From positions 684,501-748,500 of the forward strand of contig NZ_FNOI01000001.1 in assembly GCF_900107015.1 (NCBI RefSeq): a DNA stretch of 64,000 nt, written 5' to 3'. Source of the DNA: Litoreibacter albidus. Lineage in GTDB: Bacteria; Pseudomonadota; Alphaproteobacteria; Rhodobacterales; Rhodobacteraceae. The notes beneath the pieces were generated by a model. The model saw only the letters and a program-made list of their open reading frames with translations. It was not told where the DNA came from and did no database searches. The position numbers and the translations under genes are program-made. Of this stretch, positions 18,001-26,420 are shown in pieces (the stretch's first letter is position 1; the number at the start of each line of letters is the position of its first letter).

Positions 18001-18485
18001 AAGGCTACCATAAGCTGCTGACATATAAGGATGAATACGAGGTCGCGCGCCTGCATCTGGAGACAGAAGCTAAAGCCCGCGAGGCCTTCGATGGCGATCT
18101 GAAGCTGACCTACCATCTTGCGCCGCCGATGATGTCCAAGATTGGGGCCAACGGGCGGCCCATGAAGAAGGAATACGGGGCGTGGATGGCCCGTGGATTC
18201 CGCGTTCTGGCGAAGCTGAAAGGCTTGCGCGGCACGCCGCTTGATGTCTTCGGCTACACCGAAGAGCGCAAAATGGAGCGTGCTTTGATTGCCCAGTATG
18301 AGGCGGATTTGCCGAAGATCCTAAGCGCGTCCAACAAGGATGCCGCCGTGGCCCTGGCGGAGCTGCCACTGCAAATCCGTGGCTTTGGTCCGGTGAAGCA
18401 AGCCAATGAGGCGAAAGCCGCAAAGCGCCGCGAGGAGCTTCTGGTGGCGCTCAATTCAACAGAGCCCGCGATGGCGGCGCAGTAA
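15078..18485 (+). CDS. indolepyruvate ferredoxin oxidoreductase
   Basis: 1135-residue fused 2-oxoacid:ferredoxin oxidoreductase that oxidatively decarboxylates aryl pyruvates from amino-acid transamination to aryl-acetyl-CoA, passing electrons to ferredoxin. Order: N-terminal domain with GYRGSPLG near 50, TPP-binding region around 440-580 (CSGCPHNSSTK, MGGEGANWIGEAPF, NDAVAMTGGQ), Fe-S segment with CEGCGDCGVQSNC near 635, and a gamma-type domain from about 715 (VVITGVGGTGVVTIG). Full length for the alphaproteobacterial family. ATG at 15078 follows GGGAGG. Upstream lies a clear promoter. Confidence 0.94.
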   Translation: MGNQSISLTDRYDLEKSPVLLNGTQALVRLVLMQKARDAAAGLNTAGLVTGYRGSPLGAVDLQMTKAEKMLEAADVKFQWGLNEDLAATAIWGSQQAELRGEGRYDGVFGLWYGKGPGVDRTGDVMRHANMAGTSPHGGVIMAMGDDHTGESSTTLHQSDWAMVDAYMPVLSPAGVQEILDYGMYGWALSRYSGLWVGLKTMKDTIEVTSVVDGRPDRMSFVTPEMDLPEGGLNIRLIDTPQEQEARVIDYRRFAAEAFAKANKIDKRVWGKPGAKIGFVAAGKNYLDLVHAFSLLGIDGEEAERLGITMYKVGQVWPLDMDSFHDFASGLDLIVVVEEKRKLIEVQVKEALFDDHYQQRVYGWHKGDTWENGRRLELFPTRAALDPIDVAEKIGGILIEEGRRTDRIEAGLAKLAEARRSDNAQDIAARLPYFCSGCPHNSSTKVPEGSRAYAGIGCHYMVQWMDRETVGFTQMGGEGANWIGEAPFSKRDHVFQNLGDGTYNHSGIQAVRAAVAAKTNITYKVLYNDAVAMTGGQENEGDLDAPRIVAELKAMGIKELVLVYDEKEDVDFTQFPSDLERHERSELPAVQERLSKVNGVSAIVYIQTCAAEKRRRRKRGLFPDPDKRVFINTDVCEGCGDCGVQSNCVSIVPAETELGRKRAIDQSSCNKDFSCVNGFCPSFVTVEGAKLKKQATAEVELPELPEPTLPVITGTHNVVITGVGGTGVVTIGAVLAMAAHIDGKGAGMMEMAGLAQKGGAVHIHCRLSNNPDDISAIRVATGEADAVIGGDLVVTAGAKTLGLMTTGRTGGVVNNHEIITGDFTRDTEFKIPTDRLQLSLEARLQDGVQFFDASELARVLMGDSIYSNMMIFGAAWQRGLLPISFEALMRAIDLNGAAPERNKRAFELGRWAAAYPEQAAGYGKDQVVALPKTLDDKIAYRRKHLEAYQSDALVKRYDAALAEISDPALKEAVAKGYHKLLTYKDEYEVARLHLETEAKAREAFDGDLKLTYHLAPPMMSKIGANGRPMKKEYGAWMARGFRVLAKLKGLRGTPLDVFGYTEERKMERALIAQYEADLPKILSASNKDAAVALAELPLQIRGFGPVKQANEAKAAKRREELLVALNSTEPAMAAQ

Positions 18486-18486
18486 G

Positions 18487-18714
18487 CTAGGCTTTGCGAA
18501 GCAGGTAAACCTGATGCGTCTCGGCGTCGGTCATGGACACCAGTTCATGACCGGCCTCGGCGCAGTAATGGGGCATGTCGATCACTGCGGCGGGGTCATC
18601 GGCCAACACCCTAAGCACCTGACCGGAGGCAAGCGCCTGCAAGCGCTTGCGGGCTTTAAGCACGGGAAGGGGGCACAGCAGCCCCAAAGCATCAAGTTCA
18701 GCGTCATGTTCCAT
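18487..18714 (-). CDS. TusA-family sulfurtransferase
   Basis: 75 residues. The LDALGLLCPLPVLKARKRLQ segment carries the CPxP motif whose Cys bears a persulfide in TusA-type sulfur carriers. It ends 1 bp from the convergent oxidoreductase stop. Whether it serves tRNA thiolation or another sulfur pathway cannot be told from sequence. Confidence 0.88.
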   Translation of the reverse strand: MEHDAELDALGLLCPLPVLKARKRLQALASGQVLRVLADDPAAVIDMPHYCAEAGHELVSMTDAETHQVYLLRKA

Positions 18715-18797
18715 AACCGTGATCTAGGCGACACGCGCTGCCTTGTCCACGCGGGGTGGTTCTTACTTTAGCCAAAAACACGGGCTAACGTGCGGCC

Positions 18798-20138
18798 ATG
18801 GAAACTGTGGACGAGTTCAAGCAAGTGCAAAGCGTGACCAAAAGGCGGGTGTTCTACATTCCGGGATACGACCCGATCCATCCCAGACGCTACCGCGAGC
18901 TGTTCCGCAAGGAGGGTGCGGATCAGGCGAAGATCAGCGGGTACAATTTTGATTTGGAAGCGAAAAAAGAGGGTGGAGCCTACGGCTGGCACGCCTCCAC
19001 AGACATCGACGGTCAGCACACTGACGCGCAGGTAGATGTGCTGATCTGGTCCGACATCGTGCGCGCGTCCATGTCGAATTCGATCCCCGCGACCTACATG
19101 CAACTGCTGCGCACGGCCTATGCCTATATTACTACCGGCGCGCTGTTTCGCCTCATGCGGCTGCGCAAGGGGCCGATCATCGCCGCGCTCTATCCGATTG
19201 GTATGTTGCTGGTGCAGCTTTTCCTCGCCGTGGTGGCGGGGGCGATTTTGTCGGGCTTGGTACTCTGGGGGCTGACTGCGATGTTCGGGGGGCTTTTGAA
19301 CCTCACAGCACAAGTCCCTTTACTAGAGGCATTGGGTAACCGCCTGTCATTGGAGTTTTGGAGCGCATTCTTCCTACTTATTTTCGGGATTGGTTTGATC
19401 CTGCGCGCCGTGATCTGGATTGGCGTCGCTGTCTACATCTTGCGTTGGTTCAAGAAGAATGACGGCAAGTTTTTCGCCTATTACCTGATGCACGACTTCG
19501 CTTATTCTGCCCGCTGGATGGGAGCAAATCCCCCCGCCTTGGAAGACCGCATGGCGGAGTTTGGCGATGTCATCGCAGCCGCATTGCACGACGACGTCGA
19601 CGAAGTCCTAGTGGTCGGCCATTCGTCGGGCGCGCATCTGGCGGTGTCGATCTTGGCGGACCTGATCCGTGCGGGCCGCGTGCCCGAGACGGGGCCGAAG
19701 CTTGCGTTTCTTAGCTTGGGGCAGGTGGTGCCGATGGTGTCGTTCCTGCCCAAGGCCGATCGTTTGCGCCGCGATTTACATGATCTATCGGCCAGTGACG
19801 CGTTGATCTGGGTCGACGTCACCGCGCCGGGTGACGGCTGCGCCTTTGCGCTGTGCGATCCGGTGTCGGTGTCCGGGGTAGAGCCTGCGGGTAAGAAGTG
19901 GCCGCTGGTGTTCTCTGCCGCCTTCACCCAGACCCTAAGCCCAGAGCGCTGGCGCGAGCTGCGCTGGCGCTTTTTCCGACTGCATTTCCAATACCTCTGC
20001 GCCTTTGATCGTCCCAATGATTACGACTACTTCCAGATCACCGCAGGGCCTGTGACGCTCTATGACCGCTACCACGACCGCAAGCAGTCGTGGACGCGCA
20101 TTGACGTGGCCGCCTCCGGCTACACATCCATGTCATGA
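18798..20138 (+). CDS. membrane-anchored alpha/beta-hydrolase-like protein
   Basis: 446 residues, unknown substrate. Residues 1-110 are soluble and begin a hydrolase-like strand (RRVFYIPGYDP); two or three transmembrane helices lie around 125-215 (LFLAVVAGAILSGLVLWGL and a second stretch); the C-terminal part has the nucleophile elbow VVGHSSGAHLAVSI near 275, with Ser in GHSSG. Candidate Asp and His follow. A membrane hairpin inserted in a hydrolase fold is uncommon. It overlaps the P450 gene by ATGA, so the two are translationally coupled. Confidence 0.75.
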   Translation: METVDEFKQVQSVTKRRVFYIPGYDPIHPRRYRELFRKEGADQAKISGYNFDLEAKKEGGAYGWHASTDIDGQHTDAQVDVLIWSDIVRASMSNSIPATYMQLLRTAYAYITTGALFRLMRLRKGPIIAALYPIGMLLVQLFLAVVAGAILSGLVLWGLTAMFGGLLNLTAQVPLLEALGNRLSLEFWSAFFLLIFGIGLILRAVIWIGVAVYILRWFKKNDGKFFAYYLMHDFAYSARWMGANPPALEDRMAEFGDVIAAALHDDVDEVLVVGHSSGAHLAVSILADLIRAGRVPETGPKLAFLSLGQVVPMVSFLPKADRLRRDLHDLSASDALIWVDVTAPGDGCAFALCDPVSVSGVEPAGKKWPLVFSAAFTQTLSPERWRELRWRFFRLHFQYLCAFDRPNDYDYFQITAGPVTLYDRYHDRKQSWTRIDVAASGYTSMS

Positions 20139-21487
20139 TCCCGCCAAAACCCCCCGTAAGGCCCGAGAAGGTATCTTTGCTGACGTACCTGCGGCTGTTT
20201 CGGCAAGACATCCTGTCGGCACAACCCGCCAAGCTCTACCGCGCATGGATGGCGGAGTTCCGCACGCCGTTCTTCCGCAGCTATATGATCAACCAGCCGT
20301 CGCTGGTTAAGACGGTGTTAAACGCGCGCCCGCGCGACTTCCCGAAGTCCGACCGCATCGGCGCGGGGCTGCGCCCGTTGCTTGGGAACTCGGTGTTCTT
20401 GACAAACGGTGCCACATGGGAGCGCCAGCGCCGCATCATTGATCCGGCCTTTGAGGGGGGGCGGTTGCGCGACACGTTCCCCGCGATGTGGGCCGCAGGG
20501 CAGGCGGCGACCGCGCGGATGGGCGGCGGCGTGCAGGAGCTGGAGGAACTCACCAGCTTCGCCGCCGCGGACGTGATTTTCCGCACGCTGTTCTCCATCC
20601 CGATAGAGGACCGCATCGCGCAGGCGGTGTTCTCCGAGTTTCGCGACTACCAGCGCACGCAGCCCATCTTGAACCTTGCGGCCTTCGTCAAAGGCCCCAA
20701 ATGGATGCCGCGCCTGTTCAGCAAGCGCACCAAGGAAACGGCGCATTCCATCCGCGTGCTGATCACTGAGCTGACCGAGGCGCGTATGGCGCAAATCAAG
20801 GATGGCACCGCGCCGGATGATCTGGCCACCAAGATCATGACCACCGCCGACCCCGAAACCGGAGAGACCTTCACAACCGAAGAGATGGTCGACCAAGTGG
20901 CGATCTTCTTCTTGGCGGGGCATGAGACCAGTGCCTCCGCGCTGGCATGGACGCTGTATCTATTGGCGATGTTCCCCGACTGGCAAGAGAAGCTGGCGGC
21001 GGAGGCCAAGGCGCTGGATGCGGGCTGCGACTTCAAGGTGATGTCCAAGCTGCGCCTGTCGCGCGATGTGTTCCGCGAAGCGCTGCGGCTTTATCCGCCG
21101 GTGCCAATGATGGTGCGCGAAAGCAAATGCCCCGAGAATTTTCGTGACCGTGCTATCAAGCCCGGCGCGCAGGTGGTGATCTCCCCTTGGCACCTGCATC
21201 GTCACACGCGGCTGTGGGACAATCCAGACGGGTTCGACCCGACGCGGTGGGCCACAGAGAACGGCAAGCAATGCATGCGCGACGCGTTTATCCCGTTCTC
21301 CAGCGGGCCAAGGGTCTGCACTGGGGCGGGTTTCGCGATGGTGGAGGGGCCGCTTTTGTTGTCCATGTTGGTGCGCAACTTCCGGTTCGAGACCACCGAA
21401 CGCACGCCTGTCCCCGTCGCGCATTTGACCGTACGCTCCAAGGACGGGATTTGGTTAAAGATCAGTAAAAGGACGGATGATGCCTAA
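20135..21487 (+). CDS. cytochrome P450
   Basis: 450 residues with all P450 landmarks: I-helix AGHETSASAL near 255, K-helix ExxR in REALRLYPPVP near 315, FDPTRW near 365, and the heme-ligand loop FSSGPRVCTGAGFAM near 390 with the axial Cys. No N-terminal anchor, so soluble; the layout is closest to the CYP4-like or fatty-acid hydroxylase type, but the substrate is unknown. No ferredoxin or reductase is adjacent. Coupled upstream to a membrane hydrolase and overlapping a DUF3592 gene downstream. Confidence 0.93.
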   Translation: MIPPKPPVRPEKVSLLTYLRLFRQDILSAQPAKLYRAWMAEFRTPFFRSYMINQPSLVKTVLNARPRDFPKSDRIGAGLRPLLGNSVFLTNGATWERQRRIIDPAFEGGRLRDTFPAMWAAGQAATARMGGGVQELEELTSFAAADVIFRTLFSIPIEDRIAQAVFSEFRDYQRTQPILNLAAFVKGPKWMPRLFSKRTKETAHSIRVLITELTEARMAQIKDGTAPDDLATKIMTTADPETGETFTTEEMVDQVAIFFLAGHETSASALAWTLYLLAMFPDWQEKLAAEAKALDAGCDFKVMSKLRLSRDVFREALRLYPPVPMMVRESKCPENFRDRAIKPGAQVVISPWHLHRHTRLWDNPDGFDPTRWATENGKQCMRDAFIPFSSGPRVCTGAGFAMVEGPLLLSMLVRNFRFETTERTPVPVAHLTVRSKDGIWLKISKRTDDA

Positions 21488-21953
21488 ACACAGCAAAAGC
21501 AGCCCGATGCCGTGGGGCCTGATTGGCGTCCTCTTTTTGATTGGGGTGGCGTTCTTGTTTTTTGGTAACATTGATCGGTTGATCTGGGCGGCAACACGCG
21601 ACGGCATCCATGTTCCGGGCCGCGTGGTTGAGATGCACAGCCGCCGCACGCAGCCGACTGATACATACCTGACCTTCCTGCCGCGCGTGGAATTCACCGA
21701 CCCCGGCGGGCAGGAGCGGGTGATGAGCGTCAAACGCGGCTCCGTCCACTACGACTTTCGCAAAGGCGACCGCGTAACGGTGCTTTGGCGGCCCAAGACG
21801 CAATCCATCGCGATCGACATCCCGTTCCAGCGCCATTGGGGGACGTCTATCATCATGTGGGTTTTCATGCTGATCGGGGGGGCAGGGCTATTGGCGTCCC
21901 TTTGGTTTACGATTGGGCGTTGGCGAGCACGACGTCCCTCGCGCAGCTCCTAG
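21480..21953 (+). CDS. DUF3592-like membrane protein
   Basis: 157 residues. Two transmembrane helices (about 12-30, WGLIGVLFLIGVAFLFFG, and 118-142) surround an extracytoplasmic beta-rich domain with PRVEFTDPGGQERVMS and KGDRVTVLWRPK, the DUF3592 pattern. Function unknown. It overlaps the 3' end of the P450 gene; tandem ATGs at 21477 and 21480 are both possible, the second having better spacing from AAAAGGA. Confidence 0.75.
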   Translation: MPKHSKSSPMPWGLIGVLFLIGVAFLFFGNIDRLIWAATRDGIHVPGRVVEMHSRRTQPTDTYLTFLPRVEFTDPGGQERVMSVKRGSVHYDFRKGDRVTVLWRPKTQSIAIDIPFQRHWGTSIIMWVFMLIGGAGLLASLWFTIGRWRARRPSRSS

Positions 21954-22111
21954 GCAGGCACAGTTTTAGTGCATCCCTGACCCATCCTAGATTTCGTGAT
22001 ACAGATTGTGGAAGTCCGCTATGCGGACGGAGCTGTCTTTCACTGCGGTTGCACGAAGGTCAGCTATTGTGACAAGTATATTAAGAAATTCAATAACAAG
22101 GATTTGCTCGC

Positions 22112-22774
22112 TTGCTTTACCATCGCTGGGAGTATTCGGTGCCTGCGGACGAGACCGTCGTAGTTCAGCCCGATGGGTGCCGCGACCTCATACTAGTGTC
22201 CCGACAAGATGAACCAGATACAGTTCGTATGACGGATTGGGACAGTCAACCACATGCGGTACATCTACAAGCGGGGACAAAGATGGTCGGGTATCGTCTT
22301 AGTCCCGGCACGACTATCGCCTCAACGGTTCTGACGAACGAAAAACTGAGTACGGACACATTGGAAGATATGATCCAAAGTGAGGCGATTGGGAACTCGG
22401 AAATTTTCGATTTGATCGACGCCTTAGCTCGATCAAATTCAACTGTGGAACAAGTGGCCAGACAAAGTGGGCGGACGGCGCGGACGCTTCAACGTCAATT
22501 TCGTGACCTTTCCTTGCCCAGCCCTGATTTTTGGCGTCTGCTTGGTCGTGCCCGACGAGCCGTAACGGCACTACCTTGCCGCGTTCCATTGGCAGAAATC
22601 GCTCACGATTACGGATACTGCGATCAGGCTCATATGACACGTGAGCTTGTTCGTTGGTTTGGACGTTCGCCCTCACGGCTCCGTCAAGATATAGTTTCGA
22701 TTAGTGGCTTCAACCAACCCGGCCTTGGAAATTGGCCGAATGAAGGCGGCTCAGAACTTGGCGACTTGTTCTAA
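22112..22774 (+). CDS. AraC-type helix-turn-helix regulator
   Basis: 220 residues. N-terminal beta-rich sensing part (VVVQPDGCRDLILVS), then two helix-turn-helix segments: STVEQVARQSGRTARTLQRQ and PLAEIAHDYGYCDQAHMTRE, the second with the AraC-type GYCDQAH signature. Starts at TTG 22112 with AAGGA nine bases upstream. Base composition is visibly lower in GC than its left neighbours, suggesting transfer. The convergent DUF1801 gene overlaps its 3' end by 24 bp. Confidence 0.85.
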   Translation: MLYHRWEYSVPADETVVVQPDGCRDLILVSRQDEPDTVRMTDWDSQPHAVHLQAGTKMVGYRLSPGTTIASTVLTNEKLSTDTLEDMIQSEAIGNSEIFDLIDALARSNSTVEQVARQSGRTARTLQRQFRDLSLPSPDFWRLLGRARRAVTALPCRVPLAEIAHDYGYCDQAHMTRELVRWFGRSPSRLRQDIVSISGFNQPGLGNWPNEGGSELGDLF

Positions 22775-23071
22775 AAAATGTCTGCATTGCTTTGTTTGCA
22801 AGTCTTGACTGTTCATCAACTTGATATGTCGTCGCAGCTTTCCCCTCCCTTCCAAAATGTTGTCAGGGTCCGGTAGCAGTACGCCACTGGAAAATTCCAA
22901 CGACACATGCTGGGCGTAGATGAAGTAACCACAACAATGCGTTTTCGGTTCACCTGCAATCCTCTCGACTATAATACCACCATATTTGTCGAGCAATGCG
23001 GCGTCCGGCATCACATCCAATATGATCTCGGACAGCTCTTGTGTGATTTGAGCTTTCACACTTTTATCCAT
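22751..23071 (-). CDS. DUF1801-like protein
   Basis: 106 residues from MDKSVKAQITQELSEIILDV. The central DKYGGIIVERIAGEPKTHCC and LEGRGKLRRHIKLMN resemble the DUF1801 (YdhG-like) fold. Function unknown. The ATG at 23071 was chosen because it follows the VOC stop; a longer frame would read back through the VOC gene. Part of the lower-GC patch. Confidence 0.65.
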   Translation of the reverse strand: MDKSVKAQITQELSEIILDVMPDAALLDKYGGIIVERIAGEPKTHCCGYFIYAQHVSLEFSSGVLLPDPDNILEGRGKLRRHIKLMNSQDLQTKQCRHFLEQVAKF

Positions 23072-23072
23072 A

Positions 23073-23468
23073 TCAACCTGCACTCGGCATTTTGACAGCA
23101 GAACAAATCTCCACCAGATATCCGTTCGGATCGGTGACATAGGACGTTGTCTGCCCCCAAGGTTCGTCACGCACATCTTGAATGAGGGTGGCACCAGCCT
23201 CAATCGCGCGTTCGAGGGCGGCCTTCACATTTTCGGTCTCAAATGCGATCTCAAAGGTTGGTGCCGACGCTTTTGGTGTGGCAGGGTTTTTATCCAATTG
23301 CCGCATCAAAGCCGTCGATGAAAAGGCCAACTTCGTTTCGCCAGTCATTAGTTCGCCATAGTCCCCGCTTTCGTGTAAGAAACCGCGTTCTAGCCCAAAT
23401 GCTTTCTCAAAAAAGTTGAGTGTCGCAGGCACGTCATCGACATAAAAAATCGTGTATCGGAAGATCAT
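23073..23468 (-). CDS. VOC-family (glyoxalase-like) protein
   Basis: 131 residues with the paired beta-alpha-beta-beta-beta VOC modules: MIFRYTIFYVDDVPATLNFF at the start, a middle FEIAFETENVKAALERAIEA, and TSYVTDPNGYLVEIC at the end with the metal-ligand Glu. Similar proteins are dioxygenases, lyases or drug-binding proteins; the substrate is not evident. In tandem with the DUF1801 gene, 1 bp upstream of it. Confidence 0.88.
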   Translation of the reverse strand: MIFRYTIFYVDDVPATLNFFEKAFGLERGFLHESGDYGELMTGETKLAFSSTALMRQLDKNPATPKASAPTFEIAFETENVKAALERAIEAGATLIQDVRDEPWGQTTSYVTDPNGYLVEICSAVKMPSAG

Positions 23469-23674
23469 CTATCACTCACTCATTGTACGTTATGCCTCGA
23501 AACTATCGCATGAGCTTACGGGGTGTCTTGGAGAATGCCGACATTCGTTGCCTACGCTGCGTTAGTAGAGGTGGCCTCAAAGCCGACATGTGCCGTGCTC
23601 GGTTCGCACAGCAGAATCTCAGCTTTTCGGCGATTGGTTTGGGGTGTGACAGGGCGCTTATAACCGCTCAGAGT
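23469..23674. other. short intergenic region, nothing recognised
   Basis: About 205 bp between the VOC gene and the RHH gene. Base composition like the AraC patch. No gene, hairpin or repeat stands out; it may mark the right edge of the transferred segment. Confidence 0.4.
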
Positions 23675-23896
23675 TCAGCTTAAGTCGCGCTTCAAATCCT
23701 GTAGCACAAAGAGCCGGATGGCGGAGGCGAGGCCGATGTCGGTTCCGCGGTCCCCGTCGATTTGTGCGGCAAGGTCGTTGATCGGGCGCCCCGCCTCATT
23801 GGCAATGCGCCGGAACTCGGCCCAAAACTCGTCCTCAAGGGACACCGACGTGCGGTGCCCCTTCAGTGTCAAAGACCGTTTTATCGGGCGGCTCAT
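23675..23896 (-). CDS. ribbon-helix-helix domain protein
   Basis: 73 residues. After [20 protein letters not shown] a beta strand and two helices (DEFWAEFRRIANEAGRPIND) match the RHH_4-type small DNA-binding domain. Probably a DNA-binding regulator or antitoxin-like protein; no toxin partner is adjacent. Its ATG overlaps the stop of the DUF4169 gene, so fumC-DUF4169-RHH are one operon. Confidence 0.85.
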   Translation of the reverse strand: MSRPIKRSLTLKGHRTSVSLEDEFWAEFRRIANEAGRPINDLAAQIDGDRGTDIGLASAIRLFVLQDLKRDLS

Positions 23897-24066
23897 TTGT
23901 CCAGCTTATGCCCGTCCAGTTTCGCACGCGCGGCAAGCTGCGCCTTTAGATCGGCTTGCTTTTGCTCTTTGGTGCGGCCGAACTTCATCGCGTTGGCATC
24001 ACCAATGGCGCGCTTATCAAGACGGGTGCGTTCTTTGCGCGCCTTGCTCAGGTTTCCAGCTTTCAT
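23893..24066 (-). CDS. DUF4169 family protein
   Basis: 57 residues: [20 protein letters not shown], then [20 protein letters not shown], and a C-terminal LDGHKLDK. Highly charged, helical. The NLSKARK...DANA..FGRTK...LDGH pattern is DUF4169. Start overlaps the fumC stop (ATGA) and its own stop overlaps the RHH start (ATGA), so all three are translationally coupled. Function unknown. Confidence 0.88.
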   Translation of the reverse strand: MKAGNLSKARKERTRLDKRAIGDANAMKFGRTKEQKQADLKAQLAARAKLDGHKLDK

Positions 24067-25454
24067 TTCGGTCCAATCATATCTTCTGGCCGCACAACGC
24101 GGTCAAAGGTTTCTTCGTCTACCAGACCAAGCGCAATCGCCTCTTCCTTGAGGGTCGTGCCGTTCTTATGCGCGGTTTTGGCGACTTTCGTGGCGTTGTC
24201 GTATCCGATGGTCGGGGCCAGCGCTGTCACCAGCATCAGCGACTCTTTCATCAGCTTGTCAATACGCGCCACATTGGCTTGTGTGCCGACCACCATGTTG
24301 TCGGTGAAGCTGCCCGCTGCGTCGCCCAGCAGTTGCATCGACTGGATGACGTTATAGCTCATCATCGGATTGTAGACGTTCAGCTCAAAGTGGCCTTGCG
24401 ACCCTGCGAAGCCCACGGCAGCGTCGTTGCCCATGACGTGGGCGCAAACCATCGTCAGTGCCTCTGCCTGCGTCGGGTTCACCTTGCCTGGCATGATGGA
24501 CGAGCCTGGCTCGTTTTCTGGTAGGATCAATTCGCCCAAGCCGGAGCGCGGGCCGGAGCCGAGCAAACGCATGTCGTTGGCGATCTTGAACATGGACGCC
24601 GCAACCGTCTTCAGCGCGCCGGAGAACATGACCATCGCGTCATGCGCCGCCAGAGCCTCGAATTTATTGGGCGCGGTGACAAACGGCAGGTCGGTGATGG
24701 CCGCGATCTCCGCGGCCACTTTCTCGGCGAAGCCTTTGCGGGTGTTCAGGCCCGTGCCCACGGCCGTGCCACCTTGGGCCAGCTCGTAGATGTCAGGCAG
24801 GCAGGCTTCGACCCGCTCAATGCCCTTCTTCATCTGATGCGCGTAGCCGCCGAATTCTTGGCCCAGTGTCAGCGGTGTCGCGTCTTGCGTGTGCGTGCGG
24901 CCGATCTTGATGATGTCTTTGAATTCTTCGGCCTTGGCCTCCAGCGCGGCGTGCAATTTGCGCAAGCCCGGAAGCAGCGTGTCACGGGCGACCATGCCGA
25001 TGGCGACATGCATCGCGGTGGGGAAGGTGTCGTTGGACGACTGGCCCATGTTGCAGTGATCATTCGGGTGAACAGGCGTTTTGGAGCCCATCACGCCGCC
25101 CATGATCTCAATCGCGCGGTTGGAGATCACCTCGTTGGAGTTCATGTTGCTCTGGGTGCCCGACCCAGTTTGCCACACGACCAGCGGGAAGTTGTCGTCA
25201 AACTTGCCGTCGATCACTTCCTGTGCGGCCTGTTGGATCGCTGGCGCCAGTTCCGTATCCAGATCGCCAAACTCAAGGTTCACGGTGGCGGCGGCTTTCT
25301 TGATCACACCAAGCGCGCGCACGATGGCCACGGGCTGCTTTTCCCAGCCGATGGGGAAGTTCATGATCGAGCGTTGGGTCTGCGCACCCCAATATTTGTC
25401 GGCAGGGACCTCTAGGGGGCCAAAGCTGTCTGTCTCGGTGCGGGTCGCGGTCAT
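24063..25454 (-). CDS. fumC: fumarate hydratase, class II
   Basis: Hydrates fumarate to malate in the TCA cycle. 463 residues, usual length. Family signature [15 protein letters not shown] near 315, [11 protein letters not shown] near 135, [10 protein letters not shown] near 95 and [16 protein letters not shown] near 185. Class II is oxygen-stable and iron-free. A weak palindrome related to the gap boxes lies about 75 bp upstream. Confidence 0.97.
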   Translation of the reverse strand: MTATRTETDSFGPLEVPADKYWGAQTQRSIMNFPIGWEKQPVAIVRALGVIKKAAATVNLEFGDLDTELAPAIQQAAQEVIDGKFDDNFPLVVWQTGSGTQSNMNSNEVISNRAIEIMGGVMGSKTPVHPNDHCNMGQSSNDTFPTAMHVAIGMVARDTLLPGLRKLHAALEAKAEEFKDIIKIGRTHTQDATPLTLGQEFGGYAHQMKKGIERVEACLPDIYELAQGGTAVGTGLNTRKGFAEKVAAEIAAITDLPFVTAPNKFEALAAHDAMVMFSGALKTVAASMFKIANDMRLLGSGPRSGLGELILPENEPGSSIMPGKVNPTQAEALTMVCAHVMGNDAAVGFAGSQGHFELNVYNPMMSYNVIQSMQLLGDAAGSFTDNMVVGTQANVARIDKLMKESLMLVTALAPTIGYDNATKVAKTAHKNGTTLKEEAIALGLVDEETFDRVVRPEDMIGPK

Positions 25455-25527
25455 GGTAGATCCTCCAAATCAAGTTGGACCACGATGTAGCGGGGTGATG
25501 TGGCTTTTACAATTGGCGGTTCGGTTA

Positions 25528-25541
25528 AGGTTGCGCTAACA
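25528..25541. promoter_or_regulatory. imperfect LacI-type box upstream of fumC
   Basis: AGGTTGCGCTAACA matches 11 of 14 positions of TGTTAGCGCTAACA, with the right half-site intact. Located 75-90 bp upstream of the fumC start. It may belong to the same regulon as the gap boxes. Confidence 0.3.
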
Positions 25542-25622
25542 CCAGTATAAGTCGTGAAAACGGGCCTGACGTGCCCGTTGCGCGCCTATGAATTCATCGC
25601 TCGCTTAGGTATTTCTATCCAT

Positions 25623-26417
25623 ATGTATTCAATCGTTGCGCGTTTAAAGAACCAACCTGCCGTTGAGGATCGCGATGCCTATATCGTGAGGGCTGTCGCC
25701 TTAATTGCGAAATTGGCAAAGCGGCTGAGCGCCCAGAACGCCCATTTCGCGGATTTGGGCCTGATCCTCGAAGACACCCAATCCTATATCAACGCGAAGG
25801 TTGGGAGTTATGCTGCTGGGGATGACGGCATTCCGCCTAAGGTCATTGAAGAGTTTGATCGGCTGTCGCAATCCGACCGTATCTTGCTGCGCGACGATCC
25901 GGAGATGGTGGCGCAGATGTTGCAACATTCCTGTGCGGCCTTGCAGGAGCAAACGGGCGGGGATCATCTGTCTTTGAGTGTGCAATCCCCGAAACTCTTG
26001 GCCAGCGCGAAAATATCTCTATCACGAGGCATGACCCAGTCGACGGGATCCTTGGCGACTACCCTTCCGGCAGAGCACGAAGAAGACTTCTGGTTCGACA
26101 ATCTATCAATGATGAAGGGGCTGATCCGTGAGATCACCAACCTGTATCCAGTAAGCTGGCTGAGTATAGGGCCGACGCTTTACGGCACGAGTCCGGCACC
26201 GTCATTATTTGAGGATCGTGAAGCTTTTGGCTGGCTTGGGTATACAGATCAACCCGTCGCCACAACGGGGGAAGCGTTGGCTGAAGTTACTTCAGTTGAA
26301 GTGGGTAGCATCTTGGTTTTAAAGCCAAACTTCATGACGCTGCACGCCGCTGACGTTGATCTTTGCCATAAGGCGGAAGCACATTTGGTTGATCTTGGGG
26401 TGTTGCCGTTAAAGTAG
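25623..26417 (+). CDS. hypothetical protein, Imm52-like C-terminus
   Basis: 264 residues, no signal peptide. The C-terminal ~100 residues (YPVSWLSIGPTLYGTSPAP, EAFGWLGYTDQPVATTGEA, AEAHLVDLGVLPLK) recall Imm52-type immunity proteins, which end in a GW..Y...A..L pattern and a LVDLGLLP-like tail; this is from memory. The N-terminal half is not recognised. If right, it is an orphan immunity gene, since no toxin lies beside it. Start uncertain: a GTG at 25554 would add 23 residues. Convergent with the SspB-like gene. Confidence 0.5.
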   Translation: MYSIVARLKNQPAVEDRDAYIVRAVALIAKLAKRLSAQNAHFADLGLILEDTQSYINAKVGSYAAGDDGIPPKVIEEFDRLSQSDRILLRDDPEMVAQMLQHSCAALQEQTGGDHLSLSVQSPKLLASAKISLSRGMTQSTGSLATTLPAEHEEDFWFDNLSMMKGLIREITNLYPVSWLSIGPTLYGTSPAPSLFEDREAFGWLGYTDQPVATTGEALAEVTSVEVGSILVLKPNFMTLHAADVDLCHKAEAHLVDLGVLPLK

Positions 26418-26420
26418 GCG

